The notes: generated by a model from the sequence alone, not told the origin. A stretch of 64,000 nt of DNA from Fictibacillus phosphorivorans (GCF_007673525.1 NZ_VDZU01000001.1:434001-498000), one strand, 5' to 3'; positions 1 to 8,584 are shown, counted from the first letter of the stretch. Program-made: numbers and translations.

Positions 1-336
1 GTACTTACAAAAAGGTTAGTGATTAACAAGGACAAGTATTTAAGTTATCATACTCACTTTTATAGGCATGAAGTATGGACTGTTATTAAAGGTGAGGGGG
101 AATTTGTGTTAAACGGAGAAATTAATAGAGTCAGCGCGGGGGACATATTGAAAATTCCACCTAAAGCCAAACATAGTATAAAAGCAATAACGGATTTAGA
201 AATTATTGAAATTCAAAGCGGTCCAAAATTATCGCGAGAAGATAAATTATGTGTATACACAAGCTGGGATGATCTTGAGAAGTTATTCCATAGCAATTCT
301 ATTGTTAAACCACCCAGAGATAGAGTGGCATTTTAA
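1..336 (+). CDS. Cupin-domain protein, 3' part only (mannose-6-phosphate isomerase-like)
   Basis: The reading frame is open from the first base of the window, so the N-terminus lies outside it. A GTG at 19 is internal and has no ribosome binding site. The visible 112 residues form a cupin beta-barrel: the histidine-rich metal site HTHFYRHEVW is followed by GEGEF, a GD turn and PPKAKHSI. This arrangement is typical of the C-terminal cupin of mannose-1-phosphate guanylyltransferase/mannose-6-phosphate isomerase proteins and of small stand-alone cupins. Its place just before exopolysaccharide genes suggests a role in nucleotide-sugar supply. That role is inferred from context only. Confidence 0.75.
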   Translation, partial: VLTKRLVINKDKYLSYHTHFYRHEVWTVIKGEGEFVLNGEINRVSAGDILKIPPKAKHSIKAITDLEIIEIQSGPKLSREDKLCVYTSWDDLEKLFHSNSIVKPPRDRVAF

Positions 337-446
337 CCATTAGTTTCATATCTTATAGTATCTGTTAAGCTTGTCTTTCCCTTAGGAATAGGCATGCATG
401 AATAGAGTAACAAGCAGTAAAGCTTGTTATGAAAGGTATGATTTTA

Positions 447-1277
447 ATGACAATTAATGTGGAGAATTTTAGTGGTGTAAATGATGCTGCAGCCGTTCAG
501 TCTGCAATAGATTATGCCTTTTCACATAATAGTTTCAAAACTGTTTTGCTTTCAGATCGAGATTACTATATAACAGGTAAAATCGTCATTAAAGAAGGTA
601 TAAGACTACTATTTGGTTATGGAACACGGTTTGTAGTAAATGGTAACTTTAGAGTTTTGGAACTTCAAAAAAATGCATCGTTAGAAGGAGCTTATATTGC
701 AATTGATGATGTAAACTTCAATTCGCCAGTAATATACTTGGATGGGAAATACAAATACTACAATACGTGGAATAAAACCTTGATTAAAGATATTAATATT
801 GTAAACTGGAGCGGCAGTTATAAGGGAACAGGGTTACATCTATATTCTAACGGTACGGGTCACGAGATCTCATTTGTGAATTTTGAGAACATCAATATTG
901 CTGGTCTAAATACAGCTGTACGTTTACAGAGCACAAAGCCAGCAACAGGGTATAGCTGGGTGAATGCGAACCGTTTTACGAATGTATCAATTGATGATTG
1001 TGTTCAAGGTATTGTGTTTAACTCGAGTGAAAGTATACCGAATGAATGTAGTGGAAACGTTTTTTCGAATTTGCAGATTCAGCCTTCTACCAAAACCGTT
1101 AAATTAGTCACTATATCTGGTCAGTACAATGAATTTAATGGCATGGCATGGGATTTATCCCTAGTGCGTAATAATACGTTAATAGAATTCACGTCACAAA
1201 GTTCGTATAACAAGATAAATATACGAAGCATCCCGACTTCACGTATTGTAGACAACGGAAAGTTTAACCTTAAGTAA
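447..1277 (+). CDS. Right-handed beta-helix (pectate-lyase-like) protein A
   Basis: A 276-residue protein with no signal peptide. The start MTINVENFSGVNDAAAVQSAID carries the GVNDAAA(I/V)Q motif that opens pectate-lyase-3/GH28-like beta-helices. The body has short strand repeats rich in N, G and V. ATG 447 is preferred because GAAAGG lies about 10 bases upstream; ATGs at 429 and 438 are poorly spaced. The next gene is a paralogue with long stretches of matching order (SYNKINI and AHNKLDMN ends, the SIPNE(C/S)SGN core). Position at the head of an exopolysaccharide cluster suggests modification or cleavage of the polymer. No catalytic residues could be assigned, so it could also be a non-enzymatic polysaccharide binder. 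Confidence 0.7.
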   Translation: MTINVENFSGVNDAAAVQSAIDYAFSHNSFKTVLLSDRDYYITGKIVIKEGIRLLFGYGTRFVVNGNFRVLELQKNASLEGAYIAIDDVNFNSPVIYLDGKYKYYNTWNKTLIKDINIVNWSGSYKGTGLHLYSNGTGHEISFVNFENINIAGLNTAVRLQSTKPATGYSWVNANRFTNVSIDDCVQGIVFNSSESIPNECSGNVFSNLQIQPSTKTVKLVTISGQYNEFNGMAWDLSLVRNNTLIEFTSQSSYNKINIRSIPTSRIVDNGKFNLK

Positions 1278-1285
1278 ATCGTTTG

Positions 1286-1309
1286 AAACTCCAATTACTT
1301 GGAGTTTTT
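1286..1309 (+). terminator. Hairpin between the two beta-helix genes
   Basis: A 9-bp perfect stem (AAACTCCAA/TTGGAGTTT) with a TTAC loop is followed by a few T. It sits immediately after the stop of protein A. The U-tract is short, so it is probably an attenuating or processing hairpin rather than a full terminator. Confidence 0.5.
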
Positions 1310-1324
1310 AAGTGGGGGTTATGT

Positions 1325-2254
1325 ATGTCCAGACCGGTTTTCGGATACCTCTTTCTTACAGCTCTAATCACCGCTGTATTGACGTTGATCCTTCAGCAGA
1401 TGTACATCAAATCTACCAATATAGAAACACATGGTAATGATTTGAAAGATGATGCTATAGTCATCCAGCAAGCTATTAATAATAGTTTTAAGAATAAAGA
1501 GGGGCTAGTGAAGTTGACTGGCAACAAGAAATATGTGATTCGATCAGGGTTAGTGATCAAAGAAGGTGTAACGTTAGAACTTGGAAAAAATACTAAAATC
1601 CTAATCGATGGGAATTTTAGGGCTATACAGCTTGAAAAAAATGCCTCTATTATCAATGGAACCATAGAAGTGATTGATCCCAAATTCAATTCAGAAGTGG
1701 TTTTTATAGAGGGAAAGCATAAGTTTTGGTCATGGGAACGAACGGAAGTTACGAATGTTTCCATTATCAATTCTAGCGGATCTCATAAGGGGTCAGCTCT
1801 TTCCCTGTATGCAATGGGCGATAATAATTTTATCAGCTTTGTCAATTTTACAGATAATAAGGTGGCCGGGTTTGATAATGGCATCCAGATTGTCGTAGAG
1901 CCCAGTGATAACAAGAAAGGACAGAGTTGGATTAATGGAAACCGTTTTGTGAACATGACATTAGATGATTGTGTAAATTATATTGTTATAGACTCATCTG
2001 TTTCCATACCAAATGAAAGTTCTGGGAACCAGTTTACTGGATTGCAGATTCAACTGTCCCAAATTTCTCAAACGATAATTAAAGTGAGCGGATCTTACAA
2101 TACGTTTCAAGGCATGGTTTGGGATCAACACCTGTTAAATACTCCGAATAAAGTTGTCCAATTTACTCAGGAATCTGCACATAACAAGCTAGACATGAAC
2201 ATTGAAAGATTTTCTATTATGGATAAAGGAAATCAAAATAGTTATACAGAATAA
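1325..2254 (+). CDS. Membrane-anchored beta-helix protein B, paralogue of the preceding gene
   Basis: A 309-residue protein. ATG 1325 follows GTGGGGGTT; an upstream TTG at 1283 lies inside the intergenic hairpin and is rejected. Residues 5-25 form a hydrophobic N-terminal segment (YLFLTALITAVLTLILQQ), so the protein is probably membrane-anchored with the beta-helix outside. The body parallels protein A: a DDAIVIQQAI start, LVIKEGVTLELGKNTKILIDGNF, and SIPNESSGNQFTGLQIQ near the end. Copy A is cytosolic-looking and copy B membrane-anchored, so the two may act at different sites on the same polymer. Function is inferred from fold and position. Confidence 0.7.
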   Translation: MSRPVFGYLFLTALITAVLTLILQQMYIKSTNIETHGNDLKDDAIVIQQAINNSFKNKEGLVKLTGNKKYVIRSGLVIKEGVTLELGKNTKILIDGNFRAIQLEKNASIINGTIEVIDPKFNSEVVFIEGKHKFWSWERTEVTNVSIINSSGSHKGSALSLYAMGDNNFISFVNFTDNKVAGFDNGIQIVVEPSDNKKGQSWINGNRFVNMTLDDCVNYIVIDSSVSIPNESSGNQFTGLQIQLSQISQTIIKVSGSYNTFQGMVWDQHLLNTPNKVVQFTQESAHNKLDMNIERFSIMDKGNQNSYTE

Positions 2255-2266
2255 TAAAGATAGTCC

Positions 2267-2282
2267 GTTCTTTAAAATGAAC
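2267..2282. promoter_or_regulatory. SinR-type operator 1 of the exopolysaccharide operon
   Basis: GTTCTTTAAAATGAAC is an inverted GTTC-N8-GAAC pair. GTTCTTT matches the half-site established for Bacillus SinR (GTTCTYT). It lies 73 bases before the Wzz-like start, paired with a second site 51 bases downstream. Confidence 0.7.
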
Positions 2283-2317
2283 AAAACGCTAAACCTAATA
2301 TTTTTTTTACTCATCAA

Positions 2318-2333
2318 GTTCATTATTTAGAAC
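2318..2333. promoter_or_regulatory. SinR-type operator 2 of the exopolysaccharide operon
   Basis: GTTCATTATTTAGAAC has the same GTTC-N8-GAAC geometry. It ends 8 bases before the GAGGAGG ribosome binding site of the operon's first gene. The 51-base spacing to site 1 is about five helical turns, which would suit cooperative binding by a tetrameric repressor. Confidence 0.65.
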
Positions 2334-2354
2334 GACCACTTGAGGAGGTTAAGG

Positions 2355-3077
2355 ATGGAACAGAGAATAGATCTGAAAAAATTCATTCGAATTTTAAAAA
2401 ATAGAGCTATTACAATTATAGTAACCACCTTGTTTGTTACGGCTATTGCAGTAATAGTCTCCATGTATTTTGTAAAACCTTCATTTGAAGCGACGGAATA
2501 TATTATTGTGGGTAAAGAACAAAATGAGAATAGCTATACGGAAAATCAAGAACTTATTCGGATTTTGGCGTCTGCCGTAGACTTAATAAAAAGCCCCATT
2601 GTTCTTAATGCTGTTAGTGCTGAACTAGGCAATCAAAATAGTCTTAAAGAGCTTGAAGAAAATATATCGGTTCAAAATAATAAAGATTCTCAAATTATTC
2701 ATATTGTCATTAAGGAATCAAGTCCAGAAGTTGCAAAACAAATGGCATATGCAGTGGGAAATGTTTCCGTTCAAAAATTAAATGATCTGCTGAATGTAAA
2801 GAACCTAAAAATCGTAAGTGAATCAGAATCTGATATCTCAGTCAAACAAGTCGGTAATTCTCTGTCTAACATCGCTATTGGATTGTTTGTAGGATTATTC
2901 ATGGGAATAGGTCTAGGAATGCTGAAGGAGTATTTTGATCATTCCATAAATGATCCTTCAGAGGTAGAAATGACCCTCGGTCTCCCAGTATTAGGGCATA
3001 TTCATGTAAAAAAGAAAGAAAAATATTTATTTCAAAACAAATCTGTTCAACGAGGTGAGATAAGTGTTAAGGCGTAA
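2355..3077 (+). CDS. Wzz/YveK-type polysaccharide chain-length protein (tyrosine-kinase modulator)
   Basis: A 240-residue protein; ATG 2355 follows GAGGAGG. It has a short cytoplasmic N-terminus, a first membrane segment near residues 19-41 (AITIIVTTLFVTAIAVIVSMYF), an extracytoplasmic domain, and a second segment near 173-195 rich in glycine (IAIGLFVGLFMGIGLGML). A cytoplasmic tail follows, with the DHSINDPSEVE...LPVLGHI motif usual for Wzz proteins that partner BY-kinases. In this family the protein sets polymer length and activates the adjacent kinase. It corresponds in position to EpsA of Bacillus subtilis. The next gene overlaps it by 14 bases. Two SinR-type operators lie just upstream. 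Confidence 0.88.
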   Translation: MEQRIDLKKFIRILKNRAITIIVTTLFVTAIAVIVSMYFVKPSFEATEYIIVGKEQNENSYTENQELIRILASAVDLIKSPIVLNAVSAELGNQNSLKELEENISVQNNKDSQIIHIVIKESSPEVAKQMAYAVGNVSVQKLNDLLNVKNLKIVSESESDISVKQVGNSLSNIAIGLFVGLFMGIGLGMLKEYFDHSINDPSEVEMTLGLPVLGHIHVKKKEKYLFQNKSVQRGEISVKA

Positions 3078-3687
3078 AAAGAATTCAGTCATGAATTACA
3101 ACCAAAGTACAGAAGAAGTTAGGATATTAAGAAGTAACATTGAAAAACAATTGGAAGATAGTCACTCTCAAATCGTGATGATTACTTCGCCAAAAGGACC
3201 ATCTCATCACATCTATATCTCATCTCAACTAGCCATCTCTTTTGCAGAACAAGGAAAGAAAGTATTGTTAGTCGATGCAAATTTAAGAAATCCAACGTTG
3301 CATACTTATTTTAATATTTCAAATACAAAAGGTTTCTCTGATGTAGTTATGCAGGGTGAGAACGGATTTCTACACGCTCAAAATGATTATATAAGAGGTC
3401 TCTCCATTCTTACAGCCGGAAATCTATATGAAACGCCAGTTGACTTATGGGTTAGTAAAAAGATCGAACATGTAGTGAATAACTGGAAACAAAGGTTTGA
3501 TTTCGTCTTATTTCATGCTCCTAGCTATTTGGAAATATCAGATGCTCAAGTTTTGGTCGACCAATGTGATGGGGTTTTGCTTGTTGTTCAGTCCGGTAAA
3601 ACAAAAATAGAAGACGCTGTAGCAGCGAAAAAACAAATCAATCATTCTAAAAAACCAATACTCGGTGTAATCTATCAAACAGGGTAG
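3064..3687 (+). CDS. CpsD/EpsB-type BY-kinase-like protein with degraded nucleotide-binding motifs
   Basis: A 207-residue protein; GTG 3064 follows GAGGTGAG. It aligns along its length with bacterial tyrosine kinases: RSNIEKQL, MITSPKG, SSQLAISFAEQGKKVLLVDANLR, and DGVLLVVQSGKT. Two ATP-binding elements are lost. Where the family has a P-loop ending GKS/T, this protein reads KGPSHHIYIS. The Walker B aspartate position reads FHAPS instead of IDTPP. Walker A' (LLVDANLR) survives. The tail ends GVIYQTG without a tyrosine cluster. It is therefore probably a pseudokinase acting as a structural partner of the Wzz-like protein. The frame is intact and lies in an operon, which argues against simple decay. 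Confidence 0.82.
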   Translation: MLRRKKNSVMNYNQSTEEVRILRSNIEKQLEDSHSQIVMITSPKGPSHHIYISSQLAISFAEQGKKVLLVDANLRNPTLHTYFNISNTKGFSDVVMQGENGFLHAQNDYIRGLSILTAGNLYETPVDLWVSKKIEHVVNNWKQRFDFVLFHAPSYLEISDAQVLVDQCDGVLLVVQSGKTKIEDAVAAKKQINHSKKPILGVIYQTG

Positions 3688-3701
3688 AAAGGTGTAGGGC
3701 A

Positions 3702-5165
3702 ATGAAAGAAGTGATACCTAATACAATATCTAAAAATATCTTTCATCTATTGTATAGTACAGCTGCAGCGAGCTTTCTGAATGCTTTGGTTCTTATCTAC
3801 TTAGCTTCTTATCTGGAGGCTTTTCATTATGGGATGTTCAGTGTGGTTTTAGCTTCAGCAATGGTCATGGGGTATTTTACGGATGCAGGTCTAACGGAGA
3901 TTGCAATAAGAGAAGGTTCAAAAGCAGAGGCTGATCGAGTTGCTATCTTATCTTCTTATCTTAAGGTGAGGGCGCTGCTTCTGCTTCTAACATTAGCAGG
4001 CGGTGCTTGTTATATTTCCTTTTTTTATAATGATAATCCTGAGTTAACAAAGTTGGCGTATTACTTATCGATTCCCATGGTAGTCGGGTTAGCTTTCCAA
4101 GGAATAGGTACCATGTTCTTTCAATTGGTTCAAAAGATGCAATACATCGGTTTTATTAAGATGTTTACAGCATTGTTGTTGATCTGCACCCTTGCAATGA
4201 GTATGTTTCTTTCTCTTACACCAGTAATTGTTTGTTTTTTGTATGGTTTCTCCTACTTTATAGCAGGGATATTTGCACTCGTATTGGTGGCGAGACATAT
4301 TCCCTTTCGTCTTGATGTTCCTTTTTTACCAGGGTTCTTGAAAAATTTTACTTCTTTCATGTTAAGCGGTTTGTTATTCATCATAACTCCTCAATTAGGA
4401 CCTATTATTCTAGAGAAAACACTAACATTAAAAGAAGTAGGACTGTTTGCGGTAGCCTATCGCATACCGCAAGCACTGCAGCAGTTACCACTAATTGTTG
4501 CTGGAGCTTATCGACCTGTTATGTTTACTCACTTTCATAGAAAGCGAATGGATCAGCATGTAGATTTAAATGTAACACTTATTAAACTGATGGCGATATG
4601 TGGAATGGTTATCACGATCCCTCTATTCTATTTATCAGATGAAATCATATTGTTCTTATTCGGCGAGAGCTGGCTGCTTTCTTCTCAAGCACTAAAGATA
4701 TTGTCTCTCCTTTTATTGATTCAAGCTGTTGGAGTCGGTATAGCTGATGGTTTAACGACGAGGGGATTGCAGAAATTTCGAACGGGAATTCAATTATTTT
4801 CAGTTCTAACTGGGATTGCTGTCTATATCCTTTTTAGCAACACCTATGGAATAACAGGAGGAGCCTTAGCTGGTCTTTCTGTTGAGTTGATAGCTCTTAT
4901 TGGTTATTATTTATTCCTTCCTCAAAAAAGAACGATAGCGTTAAAGTCCTTTGTACCTTATTTCCTTTACTTTGGTTTATTTCTGTATCTCTGTTCCTTG
5001 ATTATGACTACATATTCATATCTTGCTGCAATCATTCATCTTATGAGTGTTGGATTTCTAGTAATTCTAGATAAAGAAATGAAGCGAAAGTTAGTGGGAT
5101 TGTATGACATTGTACGTTCAAAATTAAAGGTGAGGGAGAGGGTGGAAGATGCAGTCCATAAATAA
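3702..5165 (+). CDS. Wzx-type oligosaccharide flippase (MOP superfamily)
   Basis: A 487-residue, strongly hydrophobic protein with roughly 12-14 membrane segments and few charged loops. The conserved N-terminal region has the flippase style (TISKNIFHLLYSTAAASFLNALVLIYLASYL, then FTDAGLTEIAIREGS near residues 60-75). ATG 3702 follows AGAAAGGTG. In the family these proteins move undecaprenyl-linked repeat units across the membrane. It follows the Wzz and kinase-like genes and precedes the polymerase gene, which starts inside its last 17 bases. No initiating glycosyl-phosphate transferase is visible in the window. Confidence 0.88.
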   Translation: MKEVIPNTISKNIFHLLYSTAAASFLNALVLIYLASYLEAFHYGMFSVVLASAMVMGYFTDAGLTEIAIREGSKAEADRVAILSSYLKVRALLLLLTLAGGACYISFFYNDNPELTKLAYYLSIPMVVGLAFQGIGTMFFQLVQKMQYIGFIKMFTALLLICTLAMSMFLSLTPVIVCFLYGFSYFIAGIFALVLVARHIPFRLDVPFLPGFLKNFTSFMLSGLLFIITPQLGPIILEKTLTLKEVGLFAVAYRIPQALQQLPLIVAGAYRPVMFTHFHRKRMDQHVDLNVTLIKLMAICGMVITIPLFYLSDEIILFLFGESWLLSSQALKILSLLLLIQAVGVGIADGLTTRGLQKFRTGIQLFSVLTGIAVYILFSNTYGITGGALAGLSVELIALIGYYLFLPQKRTIALKSFVPYFLYFGLFLYLCSLIMTTYSYLAAIIHLMSVGFLVILDKEMKRKLVGLYDIVRSKLKVRERVEDAVHK

Positions 5166-6399
5166 ACGAGAGAACTTTCACCTTAGTTTGTTCTTACTGT
5201 TTCTGCTTGTGTTCTTAGGAAAATATAGTTTATATATTGGGTTTGCTTTGAAGCCATACATGATCTTTTTAGTTCTCTTTTATGTCATCCATCTATCGTG
5301 TATTCATTTCTATAAGCTTCAGTTATTCGAGTGTGCCATGCTTTTATTCTATATGGTCTATTGTTTATCTGGTGTATTTGCTCTATACAGCTCAATGAGT
5401 TTACGAATTGTATGTGGAATTGCCTTATACTTGTTCTGTTATTTTCTTATGAAAAGCTTAGTCAGCTCTTCAAACACATATTCTATTGAACGTTCAATCT
5501 CTTATGCAGGAATCGTGTTTAACTTAGGGTGCTTACTGTTATACGTACTAGGTTTAAAAAAGTTAAACTTTATTCTTCAGGGAGATGGAATCTATTCACT
5601 AGGTGTATTCATGGATCGTGAATATCCTCGTTTGATCGGTCTTGTAGCGGATCCTAATTACCTTGTATTTTATAACACACTTTTCTTCACTTACTTTCTT
5701 TGCAACCTTAACCATATACGAAACCGTATAGGAATGCTTTTATGCATCATAACGAGTGTTCTTTCTTTTTCAAGAGGAGGATTAGTAGCATTTATTGCTA
5801 TTTTCATCTTGTATATTCTCATTTTGAATAACCCCATCAAGCAATTAAGATTATTGATTGGAACATTTATTGCTATTGCCGTTTCCTTTTATATTGCTAT
5901 TACTTTTCTTAGCTTTGATATTTTTGGTGTGATTCAATCTCGAATGCAAGATTTTTCAAGTGATGGAGGTAGCGGCAGATTTGAACTGTGGGGAAGAGCG
6001 TGGGATTATTTTTTGAGTAGTCCATGGATTGGAGTAGGGGCATCGAACTTTCTTCCGTACAACCAATTTCAGTTCGGTGATTCTTTGCAGGTGCATAATA
6101 CCTTTTTAGAGATATTATCAGAAACAGGAATCATAGGAGCATTTTGTTTTATGATATTCCTTCTTCTAACCATTTATCAATTATTTCAACATAGAGTTTA
6201 TGAAAAAAAACCATATCTATTCTTAGCGTTTTTTGGTTTTTTATTGCAGATGATATCATTATCAATCATTATCAATGATTTATTTTTTATGTATTTAGCT
6301 GTTCTTTCTGTTTACTTTCATCAAGAAGAGAATAGGCAGAAAGAACAGGCAGAAGACAAATTTTTGAGTGATAGTTTACGAGGAGGTGTTAGTCTATGA
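5149..6399 (+). CDS. Wzy/O-antigen-ligase-type polysaccharide polymerase
   Basis: A 416-residue membrane protein with about 10-12 hydrophobic segments. Family landmarks are SFSRGGLVAF near residues 203-212 and a large periplasmic loop with SGRFELWGRAWDYFLSSPWIGVG then HNTFLEILSETGIIG near 315-330. These are the Wzy_C hallmarks, including the histidine in the HN motif. ATG 5149 follows a GGGAGAGGGTGG purine run and overlaps the flippase gene by 17 bases. The product would join repeat units on the outer membrane face. The glycosyltransferase gene overlaps its stop by 4 bases, showing translational coupling. Confidence 0.85.
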   Translation: MQSINKRENFHLSLFLLFLLVFLGKYSLYIGFALKPYMIFLVLFYVIHLSCIHFYKLQLFECAMLLFYMVYCLSGVFALYSSMSLRIVCGIALYLFCYFLMKSLVSSSNTYSIERSISYAGIVFNLGCLLLYVLGLKKLNFILQGDGIYSLGVFMDREYPRLIGLVADPNYLVFYNTLFFTYFLCNLNHIRNRIGMLLCIITSVLSFSRGGLVAFIAIFILYILILNNPIKQLRLLIGTFIAIAVSFYIAITFLSFDIFGVIQSRMQDFSSDGGSGRFELWGRAWDYFLSSPWIGVGASNFLPYNQFQFGDSLQVHNTFLEILSETGIIGAFCFMIFLLLTIYQLFQHRVYEKKPYLFLAFFGFLLQMISLSIIINDLFFMYLAVLSVYFHQEENRQKEQAEDKFLSDSLRGGVSL

Positions 6400-7454
6400 A
6401 TATCCTTTTAATGACTGATAAGTTAACAACAGGAGGAGCTGAAATTTATTTTTGTAAGCTGGAGAATAATTTACCTCAAGACAAAGTTACCGTGTATACA
6501 GCAGCGGGTTCTGGAGAGCTCTACAAGCACATAAAACACAAAGATCGATTTCTAGAACTGAGTAAATCCAATCATTTATTAAACTTATGGAGAATACGCA
6601 AACTCATCCGCAACAAAAAGATAGACATCATTCACGCTAACAGCTTAAGAGTAGTGCTGTTGCTGCTCTTCATTCGATTGACCATCCTTCAATCCTTTCA
6701 GTGCATATACACAAAGCATAATGTGACCATTCTTGAAAAACAGGCGCCCGATCTTTTTGTATTTCTTTTAAACAAATTCGTAACCAAAGTGATAACCGTC
6801 AGTCATTATGAAAGAAACCATTTAATTGAATTAGGCGTTCATAGACAAAACATAACAACCATCTATAATGGAGTGGACTTAGATCAATTTCAATATCAAA
6901 ATAAACGATCTGAAATGGTGTTCAAAGTCGGAATTTTAGCAAGACTTTCTGAAGAAAAAAACCATACGCTATTTATAGATATTGCTAATCAATTAAAACA
7001 ACATACCAAAATTGAATTTTATGCAGCCGGAGATGGGCCAGACTACCAAATCATTAAAGATAAAATAATCAAGGCGAACTTAGAACATAGAGTTACGTTG
7101 TTAGGAAATATAGATGAGCCTGAGAAGTTTATAAAAGAGATGGACGTTTTAGTATTAACTTCTAAGCGAGAGGTATTTCCGATGGTAGTGCTTGAAGCGA
7201 TGGCTGTAGGAACACCTATGATTTCTATTGATAAAGGTGGGATAAAAGAAGCCATTATCAATAACGAAACAGGAATACTTATCTCTGAACATTCAGTAGA
7301 TATGTACTGTACAAAAATAAGAGAGCTTCAACAGAATAAACAACTTCGTTTAAATCTTACACGAAGAGCACGACAAAAAGTGATGAATGAATTTTCTTTA
7401 AACAATATGGTTATGAAAACATTTGAAGAATACGGCAGGTATCATTTTTTTTAA
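6396..7454 (+). CDS. GT4-family glycosyltransferase
   Basis: A 352-residue soluble protein with two Rossmann-like halves. The N-terminal half begins ILLMTDKLTTGGAEIYF, the glycine-rich acceptor loop of GT4 enzymes. The C-terminal half has GILARLSEEKNHTLFIDIA, AAGDGP and the sugar-nucleotide EX7E-type region EVFPMVVLEAMAVGTPMISIDKGGIKEAI near residues 252-283. ATG 6396 overlaps the preceding stop as ATGA and follows GAGGAGGTG. It is the last gene of the polysaccharide operon visible before the SinR-like regulator. The sugar transferred cannot be predicted. Confidence 0.9.
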   Translation: MNILLMTDKLTTGGAEIYFCKLENNLPQDKVTVYTAAGSGELYKHIKHKDRFLELSKSNHLLNLWRIRKLIRNKKIDIIHANSLRVVLLLLFIRLTILQSFQCIYTKHNVTILEKQAPDLFVFLLNKFVTKVITVSHYERNHLIELGVHRQNITTIYNGVDLDQFQYQNKRSEMVFKVGILARLSEEKNHTLFIDIANQLKQHTKIEFYAAGDGPDYQIIKDKIIKANLEHRVTLLGNIDEPEKFIKEMDVLVLTSKREVFPMVVLEAMAVGTPMISIDKGGIKEAIINNETGILISEHSVDMYCTKIRELQQNKQLRLNLTRRARQKVMNEFSLNNMVMKTFEEYGRYHFF

Positions 7455-7461
7455 GGATAAA

Positions 7462-7477
7462 ATTCTTAATCAAGAAC
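7462..7477. promoter_or_regulatory. SinR-type operator-like site before the SinR-like gene
   Basis: ATTCTTAATCAAGAAC fits GTTC-N8-GAAC with one mismatch. It lies 68 bases upstream of the SinR-like ribosome binding site, so autoregulation is possible. Confidence 0.4.
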
Positions 7478-7544
7478 AACTTTATATGAATATTGAACGG
7501 ATAGGATATATTTCTGAAAAAACATATAGGCGGGAGGCAGTATT

Positions 7545-7874
7545 ATTGATAGAACCCTTGGACAGCACATTAAAAAATTAAGGTTATCAAAACGGTTTAG
7601 TATAACAAATTTAGCGTTTAAGGCAAGTATCTCAAAAGGGCACTTAAGTAATATTGAAAACCATGGCACCAGTCCATCGGTTCATGTATTGAATAAGCTA
7701 GCCTTTGCTCTTGAAATTCCGGTTGAATCCATTATTAGTTATTCTGATAACCAACTTGATCCAGAATGGGCAAACTTAATGATCCAAGCACAAAATATAG
7801 GAATTAGTAAAGAAGAAGTCAAATCCTTCTTAGCTTACGAATCATGGAAAATCTTTTTAAAGAAAGATGGATAG
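7545..7874 (+). CDS. SinR-like XRE-family repressor 1, apparent ATT start codon
   Basis: The reading frame encodes about 109 residues. An HTH_3 domain (LGQHIKKLRLSKRFSITNLA, then SISKGHLSNIENHGTSPS) is followed by a SinR/SinI-type oligomerisation helix pair (LDPEWANLMIQAQNIGIS then FLAYESWK). The full N-terminal helix is encoded in frame from 7545, but there is no in-frame ATG, GTG or TTG between the stop TAG at 7527 and the HTH. The ribosome binding site GGGAGG (7532-7537) is 7 bases from ATT 7545. A TTG at 7546 is one base out of frame. Start at ATT is therefore inferred; a single-base sequence error is the alternative. It probably represses the matrix and polysaccharide genes carrying GTTC-N8-GAAC sites. 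Confidence 0.8.
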   Translation: MDRTLGQHIKKLRLSKRFSITNLAFKASISKGHLSNIENHGTSPSVHVLNKLAFALEIPVESIISYSDNQLDPEWANLMIQAQNIGISKEEVKSFLAYESWKIFLKKDG

Positions 7875-8007
7875 CTTTAATTCAGATACTCAAACTCTCC
7901 GAAAAATATTAAATATTAAGATAAAGGGTTCCAATTTTCTAAAAAATATTGTAAAATAATTTGAAAATTAGGTTTCGTTTTAGCGGAATTGGGGAAGGAG
8001 AGTATAT

Positions 8008-8439
8008 TTGGAGATGAAACATAACACATCAGGGTTTGGATTTGCGTTTATCTTCTTAGCAGGACTTTTTGCATTGGGACTTTATCAAACAGTGATGGTA
8101 TGGGGGAACATTAATTTGTTCTTTGAACGAATTATGGGACTAACTTCTACTTCATTTATTTCTTCCATACTTCTATTCTGGTCAATCACGAGTGCATTTT
8201 GGATTCTTAGCTTAAAAGTCTTAGATCTTGCACATAAGACAGAGCTATATAATGCGAAGAACGCAATCTTCGGAACGGTATTTTTGTTCTTCGCCATTCC
8301 ATTTGGTATCTGTGCACAAGTGTATCACGCGCTTAATATCAATTCTGGCGTGACAACAATAACTACTGCACTGTTCATCATGACAATTGTATCGTTCATT
8401 ATTGGATTTGTTTTCAAATTTAGAAAGACAGCCCGTTAA
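8008..8439 (+). CDS. Four-segment membrane protein, unrecognised
   Basis: A 143-residue protein with four predicted membrane helices, roughly residues 9-31, 46-68, 84-106 and 115-137, and a short basic C-terminus (KFRKTAR). I do not recognise the family. The start is TTG 8008, 7 bases from AAGGAG; the in-frame ATG at 8014 is an alternative but is further from the ribosome binding site. It is a single-gene unit with its own promoter-like AT-rich leader and a terminator after it, lying between the first SinR-like gene and a group of small soluble proteins. Confidence 0.7.
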   Translation: MEMKHNTSGFGFAFIFLAGLFALGLYQTVMVWGNINLFFERIMGLTSTSFISSILLFWSITSAFWILSLKVLDLAHKTELYNAKNAIFGTVFLFFAIPFGICAQVYHALNINSGVTTITTALFIMTIVSFIIGFVFKFRKTAR

Positions 8440-8453
8440 TTAACCGTTTTAAG

Positions 8454-8487
8454 TAGCCATCGAATTCTCTTACGAATGAGATGGCTA
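8454..8487 (+). terminator. Terminator after the membrane protein
   Basis: The stem TAGCCATC/GATGGCTA is followed by TTTTAGT. Confidence 0.6.
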
Positions 8488-8584
8488 TTTTAGTGCGCAG
8501 AACCGGCATAAGAAATTCTTCACAGCCCTAACAAAAAAGAAAGAAAAGGAAAATTCGAAGTCTGATTTAATGACAGGTGACGAA

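Noticed and set aside
8114..8125. GTTCTTTGAACG inside the membrane-protein gene
   Set aside because: It lies in coding sequence and its arms are not separated by 8 bases, so it does not fit the operator geometry.
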